Source of the DNA: Rapana venosa
Lineage: Eukaryota > Mollusca > Gastropoda > Neogastropoda > Muricidae
Direction: 5' to 3'
Length of the DNA stretch: 64,000 nucleotides
Assembly (NCBI GenBank): GCA_028751875.1
Contig: CM054135.1
Location: 11,499,467-11,563,466 of the forward strand
Shown: piece by piece, positions 14,827 to 29,000 of the stretch
Position numbering within the stretch: position 1 is the first letter of the stretch
Layout: each line of letters begins with the position of its first letter
Translations under genes and position numbers: made by a program
Notes under the pieces: generated by a model
The model's input: the letters and a program-made list of their open reading frames with translations, nothing else
Database searches by the model: none
Told to the model about the DNA's origin: nothing

Positions 14827-17800
14827 GGAACTTATATAGCGCTGTATCTTGCACAGACAAATCAAAGCGCTTGCACTCAGCTCATTCTTACACAGTCATG
14901 CAACCAATAGCAAGTAATAGTTCTAACAAGTCCAAATGCACACACACACCCACACACCCAAACACACACACACACACACAGGTTATACACTTTGGCAAGG
15001 TAATGGAATCTTTGGCTGTTAAAAAGCAGGGATAGCCATGAAATGAAACAGGAGAGGAAATTCTTAGGTTTGAAACAAATATGTCTTGAGGCCAGATTTA
15101 AAAGTGTCACAAGAAGGTCTTTGGCGAAGAGAGATAGGGAGGCCATTCCAAATCGATGGACCAGAAACAGAGAAAGAGCGACGGCCAACAGTGGACTGGT
15201 TGAATCTAGGTATTTGTAAGCACAAGGAATCTGCAGCAGAGCGAAGGGAACGAGAAGGGGTGTACAGGTGGAGACATTCACAGAGGTAGGAGGGTGCTGT
15301 TTTGTGGAGACATTTGTAACAGAGGGTACTGATCTTATAGTTTATTCTTTGTGGCACAGGCAGCCAGTGGAGAGATCGCAAGAGAGGGGTAATGTGCTCA
15401 GATTTTTTCTTTCTGAGGACTAGTCGAGCTGCAGAGTTTTGAATACGTTGAAGGGAGTGGATAGATGATGCTGGCAGACCAGCCAAAAGAGAATTGCAAT
15501 AGTCCAGACGTGAAAGAATGAGAGATGCCACGAGTTTTGATGTTGCGTCTGTGGACAGGTACTTTCTAATTGCACTAATACGCCGTAATTGATAGAAGCA
15601 CGACTGGCAGGTCTGGGTGATGAATTTTTGCATAGAGAGTGTGTTGTCAATAATGACCCCTAGATACTTTACAGCAGTGGATAGAGGGACTGATGCATTG
15701 CCTAATTCTATTGAAGCTGTTGTAATGGAAGAGAGTTTGTTTTTGGTCCCTACAAGCATGGCTTCAGTTTTATCAGCGTTTAGTTGTAACTTGCATTTCA
15801 GGGGCGTGAAGTCAGTACTGAAAATGTTAACACCAGGAGGAAAAGTCCCCTCCAAACAGCCACCTCAGGGGCGGCTCAAACCTGCCCTGTCAGATCGCGA
15901 GCTCAACGCTCTAACCACTAGGCTAAAACTTTGCATAAACTTTGTTTTTTTCATAGCTGTTATTCTGCTTATGAAGAATAGTGAAGTCTCTCTATATATC
16001 TATGTGTTTGAAGGTCTTTGAAATGGATTTGTTTGAGAAAAGTAAATTGATTTGTTTGAAAAAAGTAAATTGATTTGTTTGAAAAAAGTAAATTGATTTG
16101 TTTGTTAAAAGTAAATTGATTTGTTTGAAAAAACTTAACTGATTTGTTTGAAAAAAGTAAATTGATTTATTTGAAAAAAGTAAACTGATTTGTTTGTTAA
16201 AAGTAAAGTGATTTGTTTGAAAAAAGTAAATTGATTTGTTTGAAAAAAGTAAAGTGATTTGTTTGAAAAAAGTAAATTGATTTGTTTGAAAAAAGTAAAC
16301 TGATTTGTTTGAAAAAGTAAATTGATTTGTTTGAAAAAAGTATATTGATTTGTTTGGAAAAAAAGTAAACTGGTTTGTTTGAAAAAGTAAACTGATTAGT
16401 TTGAAAAAAGTAAACTGATTTGTTTGAAAAAAGTAAATTGATTGTTTGAAAAAAGTACATTGATTTGTTTGAAAAAAATAAATTGATTTGAAAAAGTAAA
16501 CTGATTTGTTTGAAAAAAGTATTTGGGATCAAGGTCAGTTTTCAATTTTTGTCATTTGTTTTAAAGCGGGAAAGGACAGTGTTGGGGGAATTTGATCAAA
16601 CTTGGAAACGTTACAAAATAATTTTGTCACTTCATTTACCCATCATGGAATTCATGTTTGTCAGCAATCCCTCCAGATGAAGTCCTTTGGGTTGATACTT
16701 TCTTAGATTGTCGTTTTATATCCTTTAAGCCCCAGAAGGGGTCAAAGGGTAACATTTCTTGATTCCTTCAGTATGAAGTTATAGCCTTTATCTGAGTAAA
16801 CTTGTGTGTTGTGAAGCCATTCCAGTCCACATCATAGCACAGGGTTGGAAAGCCTAGTGGTTAGAGCGTTGAGCTCGCGATCTGACAGGGCAGGTTTGAG
16901 CCGCCCCTGAGGTGGCTGTTTGGAGGGGACTTTTCCTCCTGGTATTAACATTTTCAGTACTGACTCCACGCCCCTGAAAGTCCTTCGGTTGAGACCGAAC
17001 CAAAGTCCAGTGTACGAACGCACGCAGAACATCTTGCACAAACATTTTAAACCAGCTTGGGTTTCAGAAGAGGAGGCCATGGCATGCCAGTAGGAATGTG
17101 TATATATATGTATAAATATATATATTTATATATATATATGTAACAACAAAGTTTTAAAAATATGCATGCACACCAAGTCGTATGTAGACATCACCCCTGA
17201 AGTCAGAATGTGGCTACCTGAACGATGGCCAAACTTCCGCAAACCCACAAAATCTCACCATTGGTGAACCTTGGAGCTCTAGCCAAGGAACCCCCTCCCC
17301 CCCACCCCCACCAAATTCAGAGTCCAACTTTTAACACTCCCCACCCCCCACCTCCCCAGACCCCCACTCAGCGTCCAACTCAAACACCACCCCTCAACCC
17401 CCCACCCCAACTCTCCTCTGAAGGAAGGTGGCAGGATGGTTAAGACGTTCGCCTGCCAACAAGTCAACAAGTAAACCGTGAGGTTCTGGGTTTGATTCCC
17501 AGTCTCGCCCTTTCTTCCTAGTTTGACAAAAAAAATCAAACTGAATGTCAAAGTCCTTCGGATGAGACTATAAGTCGAGGCACCGTGTTCGAACGCATGC
17601 GGAACATCTTGCGCACACGTTAAATCCTGTTCCGCTTTTCGGAAGAGTAGGCCATTGCTTGCCGGTGGAAACAGATGACAAAATTGACAAAACCACATAC
17701 ACACAGGGACTGGATGTAAAAAAGAGCACATGAGTGCTTATTCCATTATCCTCGATATAAAAGAATTAAAAAAACCAAAAAAAACCCACCTCCCTCCAAC

Positions 17801-18913
17801 CCTCAGCACCCACCTGTGACACTTCACGCCTCGCCCCTACTACCGCCGCCATGTCGGTTTTGTTGTTGTCTGCTGCAGACGGCGCGGACCACAGTCTGTG
17901 CTGCAAGGACAAGGTGATCCCCGACACCTGCCTGTCCTTCTGCAAAGGCCAGGTGCCGCCTGTGGCCAGTCTGTACAATGCCCCTCACCTGCTGCAGTGT
18001 GTGCACGAGACCCCCGACATTCTGGACTGCATGGACCGCGGCTATGGTCAGTGCCCTTTGATTTCTTCTTTGGCTGCGTGCGCGTGTTGTGTGTACACGA
18101 TTGCAGATTTGTATGTATGTGTGAATGATGTGTGTGGTCACACACCACAGATTCATCATCATTAACCATTACACCCAGTGGTGTGTAGGGCAGCAACAAA
18201 GCGCTTCCACTCCTGCCTATCCTGGGCCAACCTGGTCACTGAACAGATACAGTCTGCTGTCTGATAATTATCAGTTTTTGTAAAGTGGATAGATGTTAAA
18301 TGAAGACACGAACACAGGTACATACACACGGACAGACATAATGTCTCTGTGTTACTCTCTCTGTCTTACTCTCTGTCTCTGTCTGTCTGTCTCTGTCTAT
18401 CTGTCTGTCTTTCTGTCCGTCTGCCATTCTCTGTCTCTTTCTAAGTATCTTTTACTCACTCCCTCTCTCTCTGTCTCAATAATTCAGTTTATTTTCTATC
18501 TCTTTCTCTGTCACTCACTCACTCACACACTCACTTACACACACTTATAAACTCACAAACTCACACACACTCACAAACTCACACACACAAACATACACAC
18601 ACTCACCCAGGTTTGATTCCCGCTCAAGGGGATATTTTCCCCTGGAGTTAACATCAGTGCAGACTCCGCTCTCCCCAAAAGTCCTTTGGATGAGACTATA
18701 AACCGAGGCCCCATGTGCAAACGCACATAGAACATCTTGCACACACATTAAATCCTGTTCCGCTTATCATAAGAGTAGGCCATTGTGTGCTGGTGGGAAC
18801 AGATGACAAAATTTACAAAACCACATACACACGGGGACTGGATGTAAAAAAGCAATAAGTGCTTATTCCGTTATCCTCGATATAAAAGAATGAAAAAAAA
18901 ACCAAAACACAGC

Positions 18914-18981
<68 letters not shown>

Positions 18982-19979
18982 CCCTCTCCCTCACCTCACC
19001 ACCCCTCCTTCCATCTCAGTATCTCTGTCTTGTTCTCTTTCTTCGCCTCAGTACAAAGAAAACAAAACCCCTCCCCCACCCAAAAAAAACCACCAAAAAA
19101 CCTGCAGATTTCTGTGATCGCAGGAAAAATCCCCACCGCGCCCCGCCATCTCGTGGCCTCGTTCGTGTCGGACAAGATCAAGGTGTCGTGGGAGCCGCCC
19201 AGCAGGAACCCTGACCGCGTCACCAGCTACAACATCTACTACAACTTCACTGGAAACCCCGTCATCCAGACAGAGACTGTCGTAAGTTATTTTATTTTAA
19301 ATTTTTAAATTCTGTTTTTTATCGAGGATAATGGAATATGTGTATAGTAAAGTGTGGAATTTTGTATAGGCTGATCTTGTAAAGCAACAAATCAAAGCGC
19401 TCATGTGCACTTATGTGCTTTTACACAAAGCGCTTATGTGCTTTTTTACATCCAGTCCCCGTGTGTATGCAGTTTTGTAAATTCTGTCATCTGTTCCCAC
19501 CGGCCCACAATGGCTTACTTTTATGAAAAGCGGGACAGGATTTAACACGTGCGCAAGATGTTCTGCGTGCGTTTGCACACGGGACCTCGGTTTATAGTCT
19601 CTTCCGAAGGACTTTTGGGGAGAGTGGAGTCTGCACTGATGTTAACTCCAAGGGAAATTATCCCCTTGAATGGGAATCGAACCCAGGTCGTCAGATTGCA
19701 AGTGCAATGTTCTAACCACCAGGCTATCCCATTCCCGTTACAGTCGGGTAGCATAGTATCTGTCTGTGTGTGTATGAGGAGGGGGGGGGGGGGGGGGGAA
19801 GGAGGAAGTTGAAGTGGGGGTAGTGGGGGTAGGTTGGTGTTTTATTCTTTCTTCTTTAATTTAACGTCTTTTCACATTACGTGATATTAGACAAGTGTGT
19901 GTGTGTGAGTGTGTGTGTGTGTGCACGTGTGTGTATGCGTGTGTGTGTATGTAAGTGTGTGTGTGTGTGTGTGTTTGTG

Positions 19980-20026
<47 letters not shown>

Positions 20027-22964
20027 ATATATATGTGTAGATCTTTGTACATATTTGTGTATAGTGTGTGTGTGTGAGTGAGCGGGCGCGCATGTGTTTG
20101 TATGTATGTGTGTGTGTGTGCACGTGTGTGTATGCCTGTGTGTGATTGTGTGTGCGTGTTTTTGTGAGTGTGTGTGTGTATTTGGGTTTATATGCATGTG
20201 TGTGTAAGGTTGGTATGTGTGTGTGGATGGATGTGTGTAAGGGTTCGTGTGTGTGTGGGGGGTGGGGGGGGGAGGGGTATAGATGTGGGAATGGATGGGT
20301 GCAGATGTAGATGTAGTTGAAGGTGTTTGTGAGCTCTTGCGTGTGTCTGTATCTGTGTGTGTGTTTCCATTTATGGTTCTGCTGATAGGTTAACATCACA
20401 GCCCCTCCCTCCACCTCCCCCCTCTGTCCATCTCATCACCTATTTTTCAATTTCCCTTGTCCTCCCCTGCTCTAATCCTGCCTATGGGAGTCAAAGTGTT
20501 TATTTACTCTATAATTCATTCATTCATTCATTCATTCATTAATTAGTCAGTCAGTCGTCAGTCGGTCAGTCAGTCGGTCAGTTGGTCAGTCAGTCCTTCC
20601 TTTCTTCCTTCCTTTCTTACCTCCCTTCTTTTATTTCCTTCTTTCCTTTATTAATTAATTAATTCATGCATTAATTCACCTATTCCTTAATCATTTAATC
20701 AGTTCATTCATTTGTCCGTTTGTTTGTTCATTAATTTTTTTATTCATTCATTCACTATTTCACCATTTCCTTCATTAATTAACTTATCAACTAATTAATT
20801 AATTGATTGATTGATTGATTCATTCATTAATTCATCAATCCCTTCATTCATTCACTGATCCGTCCGTCCATCCATTCATCCATCCATCCATCCATCCACC
20901 CACCCACCCACCCACCAATCCATCCATCCACCCACCCATTCATCCATCATCCATCCATCCATCCATCCATCCATCCATCCATCCACCCACCCATCCATCC
21001 ATCCATCCATCCATCCATCCATCCATCCATCCATCCATCCATCCATCCATCCATTCACCCACCCACCCACCCATTCATGCCTATGGCTTGCTTTGTTTGT
21101 CAGACGAGTGCTGTGGGCTTCAATCACGTGCTGCAGAATGTGGACGAGGACCATGCCTACCACATCTGGATGACGGCGGAGGCCTACAAGTTTGGCCAGA
21201 GCCAGGTGTCGGAGACCGTGTCCATCTCCACCAGCGGTGAGCAGCTCAGACCTCCACGTCTGTCGCCACTGCTGTGGTTGAGTGTTCTGTGCAGCTGCTT
21301 CACTTCAGCATGGACAAAAACGTTCCGCATCAAGAAAAAATTCATTTATTTTTATTTATTCTTTTTTTTGGGAGGATATTAGAATAAGCACTCATGTGCT
21401 TTTTTAAATTATTTTTTACAACGCCCAGTCCCCATGTGTATGCAGTTTTGTCATCCGTTCCCACTGGCACACAATGGCCTACTCTTCCAAAAAGCGGAAC
21501 GGGTTTTAACGTGTGCGCAAGATGTTGTGCGTGGGTTCGCACACGTGACCTCGGTTTATAGTCTCATCCGATGGACTTTTGGGGAGAGTGGAGTCGGCAC
21601 TGATGTTAACTCCAGAGGAAAAAATCCTTTTGAACAAGATTCGAATCGGGGTCAGCAGATCACGAAGGCATCACTCTAACCACCAGACTACCCCGTCCCA
21701 GCAAGAGCAGCTCACAGCTGTCAGCAGTTTCCTCACTTTCAGCTGCTGTCCATTCCATCCCATCCCAGCTGGTGCTGATTACAGCAGGAACTGACCAGCC
21801 TTGGACTAGGTAAAAGGAAGAGGTGCGCTAAATTTAGCACACTTGACTGAGTGATGTTAGATTTGTGTGCTGTGAGGCTCTCGATTCGTTGACGAGTAAA
21901 CATACAAAAGAGACAGATCTATATTTCTGCATGGTTTAGGTTACCTCCCTTGTTCTCTTACACAGCGAAAGCATGTTTGCCTTGAAAAAGAGTTCATCGA
22001 AAAGTGACCTATGACCCAAGAATAACTTCAACGTTGCAGTTGCGTAGACAAAATTTGCTGACTATGATGTACGAACCTCACGTGTCATAATGCAGATTAC
22101 ATTTATTTGGTGAAGAAGTGAAGGTGGCAGGATGGTTAAGACGCTCGCCTACCTAACAAGTAAACGTGAGGTTCTGGGTTCAATTCCCAGCCTTGCCCTT
22201 TTGTCAAGAAAATCAAACTGAAAGTCAAAGTCCTTCGGATGAGATTACAAACCGAAGCCCGGTGTGTGAATGCACGCAGAACATCTTGCATGTGTGTTGA
22301 AAACCTGTTCTCCCTTTCAGAAGAGTAGACCATTCATTTTCATTCCGGTAGGAACGGATGACATCATTTTTAAAAAATGCAAGCTCACAGGTGTTGCATT
22401 TGGACACCATTCCTGAAGTTGGAATGTGGCTACCTAACTGGTGAGGGGAAGAAGAAACGGTCACATAATAAAAAAAGGCCATTGGTGTGCCTCTGAGGTC
22501 CAGGTGAGGAAGAACAAAAGAAGAAGGATCCTCTGTAGTGCAGTGGTCAGCATGCTGGGGCCAGCGTGATGAAAGACCGCCACGGTTGTGCCACTGCCCC
22601 TGTCCCCACAGCAGACTGATAATGATAATAATAATAACAGTAAAATAATAATAAGAATAATAATAGTAATAGTAAAATAATGATAATAATAATGATAATA
22701 ATAATAATATTAGTAAAATAATAATAATGATAATAATAATAGTAGTAGTAAATAATAATAAATGGAATTTATATAGCGCTATATCTTGCAAAGACAAACC
22801 AAAGCACTTGCACTCAACCCATTCCCCTCACAGCCATGCAACCCAACAGCAAACAATCAATAGTTTAAACAAAATAGATATTGCGAACAAGGTATGCTGC
22901 ATACCAAATCTTTTCAAAAGCACACAAACACACATGCACAACACTCACACACACACACATACAC

Positions 22965-23042
<78 letters not shown>

Positions 23043-26000
23043 GTGATAGGACATTAGTTAGTGAAGGTGGGGACAGTTCTGAAATGAAACAGGAGGGGAA
23101 AATCTTAGGTTTGAAAAAAATATATCATGGGGCTGGATTTTAAAGTGTCATAAGAAGGCTTTTGGTGAAGAGAGAGAGGGAGGTCATTCCAGGTCGATGG
23201 ACCTGAAATAGAGAAAGAGCTTTTGCCAACAGTGGATTGGTCAAATCTAGGACTACTGCTGTGGGATGACATGGCAGATGAAGAAATGATCCGACAACAG
23301 CTCATCCGCTCCATGGACACGCACTTGCAGCGCTGCCCTTCCCCCAACACTGGACTCTTGACTGATGACAATATTACAGAAAATAATAATAATGTATGGA
23401 ATTTATATAGCGCTGAATCTTGTAAAGCAACAAATCAACAACAAAAAATAATAATGAAGAGTATTGAATGATTAAGCGTAACTGCTACGCTACCATTTAT
23501 TTAGGAAGTCCTATGCAGCTGATTCACTTCAACATGAAAAACCTTTAGAATTTGGAAGAATTTTAGAGGGACGGGCCTATCGATTTGTAGACGAGTCATA
23601 GTACAAAGAGAGTTCCCATTATGTATACCTATGTATATCCCCAAAGGTGGAATACAGCTGCCTTAGTGGTGGGTAAATAGTCACGGTGACATATCCAAAT
23701 TTCACCATTGGTGAACCTCAAAGTTCTCGCTGAGGAATGAAAAAAAAGGAATGTATATATGTGAGCATGAGTCAGTGTGTGTGTGGTTGTGAGTGTGTGT
23801 GTTGTGAGTATGTGTGTGTAGTTTGAGGTATGTGATAAGAGTTGTGGTGTTGTGTGATTGGTGAGTTCGAGTGTGTGTGTATGCATGCGAACATTCTATG
23901 TATGAATTGGGTTAGACTTTGTTGACTGTGTCTTATAATGTGTACATGTGTTCATATAGTAAACCCTTATGTATATATATACCATTATGTAATATATCTG
24001 TACACATGCTTGTATATATGCCTATCTTCATGCATGAATGTGTAAAAATATGCAAGTGTGGAAGAGAGTAAGAGTATGTACGTTCATATTTTGTGTGCCA
24101 TTTTGGGCTATTATGTACTTTTTTCTTGCCATATTGTGCAAATTCCATGTGCCATTTTGTGTCAATGTTATGTGCCATTTTGTGTCAATGTTATGTGCCA
24201 TTTTGTGTCAATGTTATGTGCCATTTTGTGTCAATGTTATGTGCCATTTTGTGTCAATGTTATGTGCCATTTTGTGCAAATTTGGTGTACCAGTTTTTCT
24301 CTCATCTCAATGCCAGGTACATTACCACCACCGCCGACACGGTTGCGGGTGGAAAGTGTCAAAGGAAACACGGTGGTCGTCAGTTGGGTGGCGCCGACAT
24401 CAGGGTCTGTGAGGGCAGAGGCCTTTGCTGTGTACTACAAACCTCGCAATGCCATCAGAGCCTCCAAGGTTGGTCTACCGTTTCTTCTTCCTCTTCATCG
24501 TCAAACGCTCAGACAGCAATTAGTGTTGTCTGTCTTGAGCGAAAATGCGTTGTTCTGCTGTTAAGCGCCTGACAAGTCAGGCCCAGCACATCTGACTTTG
24601 ATGTGGTAGAGAAAATGTTACCTTTTTAAGTCTTTCTGGGGAAAAAAGCAGGAGAATGGATCAAGAAGGCAGAAAATAGACAAGAAGGAGGCATTCCTCT
24701 TCTCCATAAAACGCTCAGACAGCGACTACTGCTGTCTGTTGTATGAGTGAAAATGCGTCATGCTGCCATTAAGCGCCTGACAAGTCGGCACAAGAGGCAT
24801 AGGAGAAAATTGTTACCTTTGACGTCTTTCTGGAAAAGAAAGGCAGCAGAAGGGACCTAGAAGACAGAAGATACACAGGAAGGGGGTGACAGGAAGAAAA
24901 GAAACAAGGCAGCGACAAAGAGAGGGATAAAAAGAAAAAAGAGGGAAATTCTTGTCCAGAATTTCCAGAAGGTGGGAATGCTGTTTACACTGACAGGCCT
25001 CCCCGGCATCCCCACAGGGAGGTCTGCTGTTTTGAGGGTGTGTTTGTCTGTATGTGTGCCGCTCCAAGATCTCTCTTGTGTCGGAATGAGCTCCATAGTC
25101 ACACCTCCACACCAAGTTACTGTGGGTGTTAGTTCTCTTGATGGGGACAGGACATGGGGCAGCAGGGTGTGGGGGCACAGCCTCCAGCTGTGGGGAACAC
25201 AGCACAGGCGTGGATGACCAGCGTGATAACAAAACCAGTTCTCAGCATCCTCCACCAAGAGGGGTCACAGGCTAGACTGGTCAGGAGCTCCTCTGAAGAT
25301 GGAATGTGTCGGCTGAGGCCAGCAGTGGGCAGGCAGACCTGCTGCAGTGTCACAAGCTCAGGAGAAGACCGGGCACTACACATCCCACCCAGTGGGGAAT
25401 GCAGAAGAAGTTTGTGTGTGGGGGGGTTTAAAGTAAGTTTGTGAGGAATACGCCAGCATGCATATTAACCCCTACGAACTCCTACAAATCTGTATGTATA
25501 TAAAGGTGGTAAAGGTGTTTCCATAACCTATGTGGTTGTTAGGGAACGAGATGTCAGAGACCTCAGCTCTTCCAGGGGTGGGCGTATTGAGGGCGGCGCC
25601 CATCTCCTCTCCCTCGCTGCTTTACCTTGCCTGACCCTCAAGAGGGCAGGTACCTATTTACAGCTGGGTGAACTGGTGGTGGGGTGGGGGGTGGGGGGGC
25701 TGTAGTGAAGCCAAGGCACGCAAACGGTCACCCATCCTCTCGGTAACCACGCTCAGTACTGTTCAACCTTAGCTTGGGCTGAAACGAGTGCTCTGACCAC
25801 TGAACTATCCCGTCATATTGCAGATTAATAACATGACGTTAACAATTAAAATTAAAAAAGAACCTCTGGTGCAATGTCTCCCATCATGTGGTGGAAGGTC
25901 ACATACGTGTGCGCATGCATGCATGCATGCTGGCATTCTTGCGTGTAGATCAAGGGTCTGACGCTCAAGTCACTGAGCTCTGTGTGTGTGCATGCAGTAG

Positions 26001-29000
26001 TGTGTGCGTGTGTGTGTGTGTGGGAACACGCTGATGTTTGTTTTGTGTGTTCTTCAGAACCTGACGACCAAGACGAGGATCACTCTGAAGAACCTGAAGC
26101 CTTTCACAGAGTACGAGGTGTCTGTGGCCAGTCGTAGCATGGCAGGGGAGGGGAGGAGAACCGCCTCTGCCCTCTTCACCACCCAGCAGAGAGGGGTGTG
26201 TGTGTTTTGTTTTGGGTGTGTTGTTTTGTGTGTGTGTTTTGTTTTGTGTGTTGTTGTGTGTGTGTGTGTGTGCTGGGGGAGGGTGTGTTGTGGGGGGTGT
26301 GTGTATGTTTTGTGTGTGTGTGTGTGTGTTGCTGGGGGAGGCTGTGTTGGGGAGGGTGTGTGTGTGTTTTGTGTGTGTGTGTTTTGTGTGTGTGTGTGTG
26401 TTGTTGTGTGTGTGTGTGTGTGTGTGGGTGTGCTGGGCGAGGGTGTGTTGGGGGGGGGTGTGTGTTGTTTTGTGTGTGTGTGTGTGTGTGTGTTGGGGGA
26501 GGGTGTGTGTATGTTTTGTGTGGTTTTGTGCGTGTTGGGGGAGGGTGTGTGTATGTGTGTGTGTGTGTTGTGTTGGGGAGGGTTTTGTGTATTTTTTGTG
26601 TGTGTGTTGGGGGAGGGGGGTGTTAGGGAGGGGTGTTTTTGTGGTTGGGGGGGGTGTGTTGGGGGAGGGTTGTGTATGTTTTGTGTGTGTGGTGTTGGGG
26701 AAGGGGGGGTTTGTTGTGTGTGTTGGTTGTGGTGTTTGGGGGGGGGTGTGTTGGGGGGGGTGTTGTTGTTTTGGTGTGTGTGTGTGTTGGGGGAGGGTGG
26801 TTGGGGGGGGTGTGTTTGGGGGGGGGTGTTTGGGGGGGGGGTGTGTGGGGTGTGTTGGGGGAGGGTGTGTTGGGGGAGGGTGTGTTGGGGGGGGTGTGTG
26901 TGAGTGTGTGTTGGGGGGGGGTGTGTTGGGGGGGGTGTTGTATGTTTTGTGTGTTGTTTGGGGTTGGGGGAGGGTGTGTTTGGGTGGGTGTTTTTTTGTA
27001 TGTTTTGTGGTTTTGTGTTGGGGGAGGGTGTGTTGGGGGAGGGTTGTGTGTAGTTTTTTGGGGGTGTGTGGTGTGGGGGGGAGGGTGTGTTGGGGAGGGG
27101 GGGTGTATGTTTTTTGTGTGTGTTTTGTGTTGGGGGAGGGTGGGTGTATGTTTTGTGTTGGGGGTGTTGGGGAGGGTGTGTTTGGGTGGGTGTGTGTGTG
27201 TGTTGGGGGGAGGGTGTGTTGGGGGGGGTGTGTGGGATGTTTTGTGTGTGTGTGTGTTGGGGAGGGTGTGTGTATGTTGTGGTTTTGTGTGTGGTGTTGG
27301 GGGAGGGTGTGTTGGGGGGGGGTGTGTGTATGTTTTGTGTGTTGTGTGTGTTGGGGGAGGGTGTGTTGGGGGGGGGTGTTGGGGGAGGGTTGTTGGGGGG
27401 GGTTTTTGTTGTGTGTGTTGGGGGAGGGTGTGTTGGGGGAGGGTGTGTTGGGGGGGGTGTGTGTGAGTTTTGGGGTTGGGGGGGGGTGTGTTGGGGGGGG
27501 GGTGTGTGTATGTTTTGTGTGTGTGTGGGTGTTGGGGGGGGGTGGTTAGGGTTTTGGGGGTTGTATGTTTTTTGGGGTGTGTGTTGGGGGAGGGTGTGTT
27601 GGGGGGGGGTGTGTGTTTTTTTTTTGTGTGTTTTGTGTGTGTTTTGGGGGGGGGTGTGTTAGGGGGGGTGGGTGTATTTTTTTGTTTTGGTGTGTGTTGG
27701 GGGGGGGTGGGTGTTTGTTTTGTGTGTGTGTGTTTTTTTGTGTGTTGTGTTGGGGGGGGGTTTGGGGGGGGGGTGTGTATGTTTTTTGGTTGTGTGTTTT
27801 GTGTGTTTTGGTTTTGTGTCTGTGTGTGTGCGGGGGAGGGTGGTTAGGGAGGGTGTGTGTGTTTTTGGGTGTGTGTGGGGGGGGGGGTTTTTTGTGTTAG
27901 TTTTTTGTTGCGTGGTGGTTTGGGGGAGGGGGGTTAGGGATGGGTGTGTGTATGTTTTTTGTGTGTGTGTTGGGGGGGGGTGTTTGGGGGGGGGGTGTGT
28001 GTATGTTTTGTGGTTTTTGGTTTGGGGGGGGGTGTGTTGGGGGGGGGGGTGTGTGTAGTTTTTGTGTGGGGGTGTGTGTGTTTTCGGGAGGGGTTTGGGG
28101 GAGGGTGTGTTGGGGGAGGGTGTGTTGGGGGGGGTTTGGGTTTGGGTTTTGGGGGGTGTTGTTGGGAGGGTGTGTGTATGTTGTGTGGTGTGTTTTTTGT
28201 TGGGGGAGGGTTTTTTTTTTGTGGTGTGTTTTTTTTTGGGGGGGGTTTTTTTAAAAAAGGGGTTTTTTTTTATGTTTTTGGTTTGTTTTTTTTTTTTAAA
28301 AGGGTTGGTATTTTTGTATTTTTTTTTTATTTTATGTTTTTTTTGTTTGGTTTGGGGGGGGTGTGTTGGGGGGGGGTGTGTTGGGGGAGGGTGGTGTATT
28401 TTTGTGGTGGTGTGTGTGTGTTGGGGAGGGTGTGTGTTTGTTGTGTTTTGGTGTGTGTGTTGGGGGGGGGGTGTGTGTAGTTTTGTGTGTGTGTTGTGTT
28501 GGGGGGGGGGGTTTTTTTTTGGGGTGTTGTTGGGGGGGGGTTTGTGTTTTGTTGTTTGGGGGGGGTGTGTGTAGTTTTGTGTGTGTTTTTGTTGGGGTGT
28601 TGGGGGAGGGTTGTTAGGGTTTTTGGGGGTGTGTTTTTGGGGGGGGGTGTGTTGGGGGGGGTGTGTTGGGGGGGGTGTGTTGTTTTGGGGGGGTGTGTTG
28701 GGGGAGGGTTTGGTTTTGGGGGGGGTTTGGGGGGGGGTTTTGGGGGGGGTTTTTTGTTTGGGAGGGGGGTGATGTTTTTGTGTGTGTGTTGGGGGGGGGT
28801 GTGTTGGGGGAGGGTGTGTGTATGTTTTGTGTGTGTGTGTGTGTTGTGTTGGGGGAGGGTGTGTTGGGGGAGGGTGTGTTTTGTTGTTTTTGTGTGTGTG
28901 TGTGTGTTGGGGTTGTGGGTGTGTTGTATGTTTTGTGTGTGTGTGTGTGTGTGTTGGGGAGGGTGTGTTGGGGAGGGTGTGTGTATGTTTGTGTGTGTGT

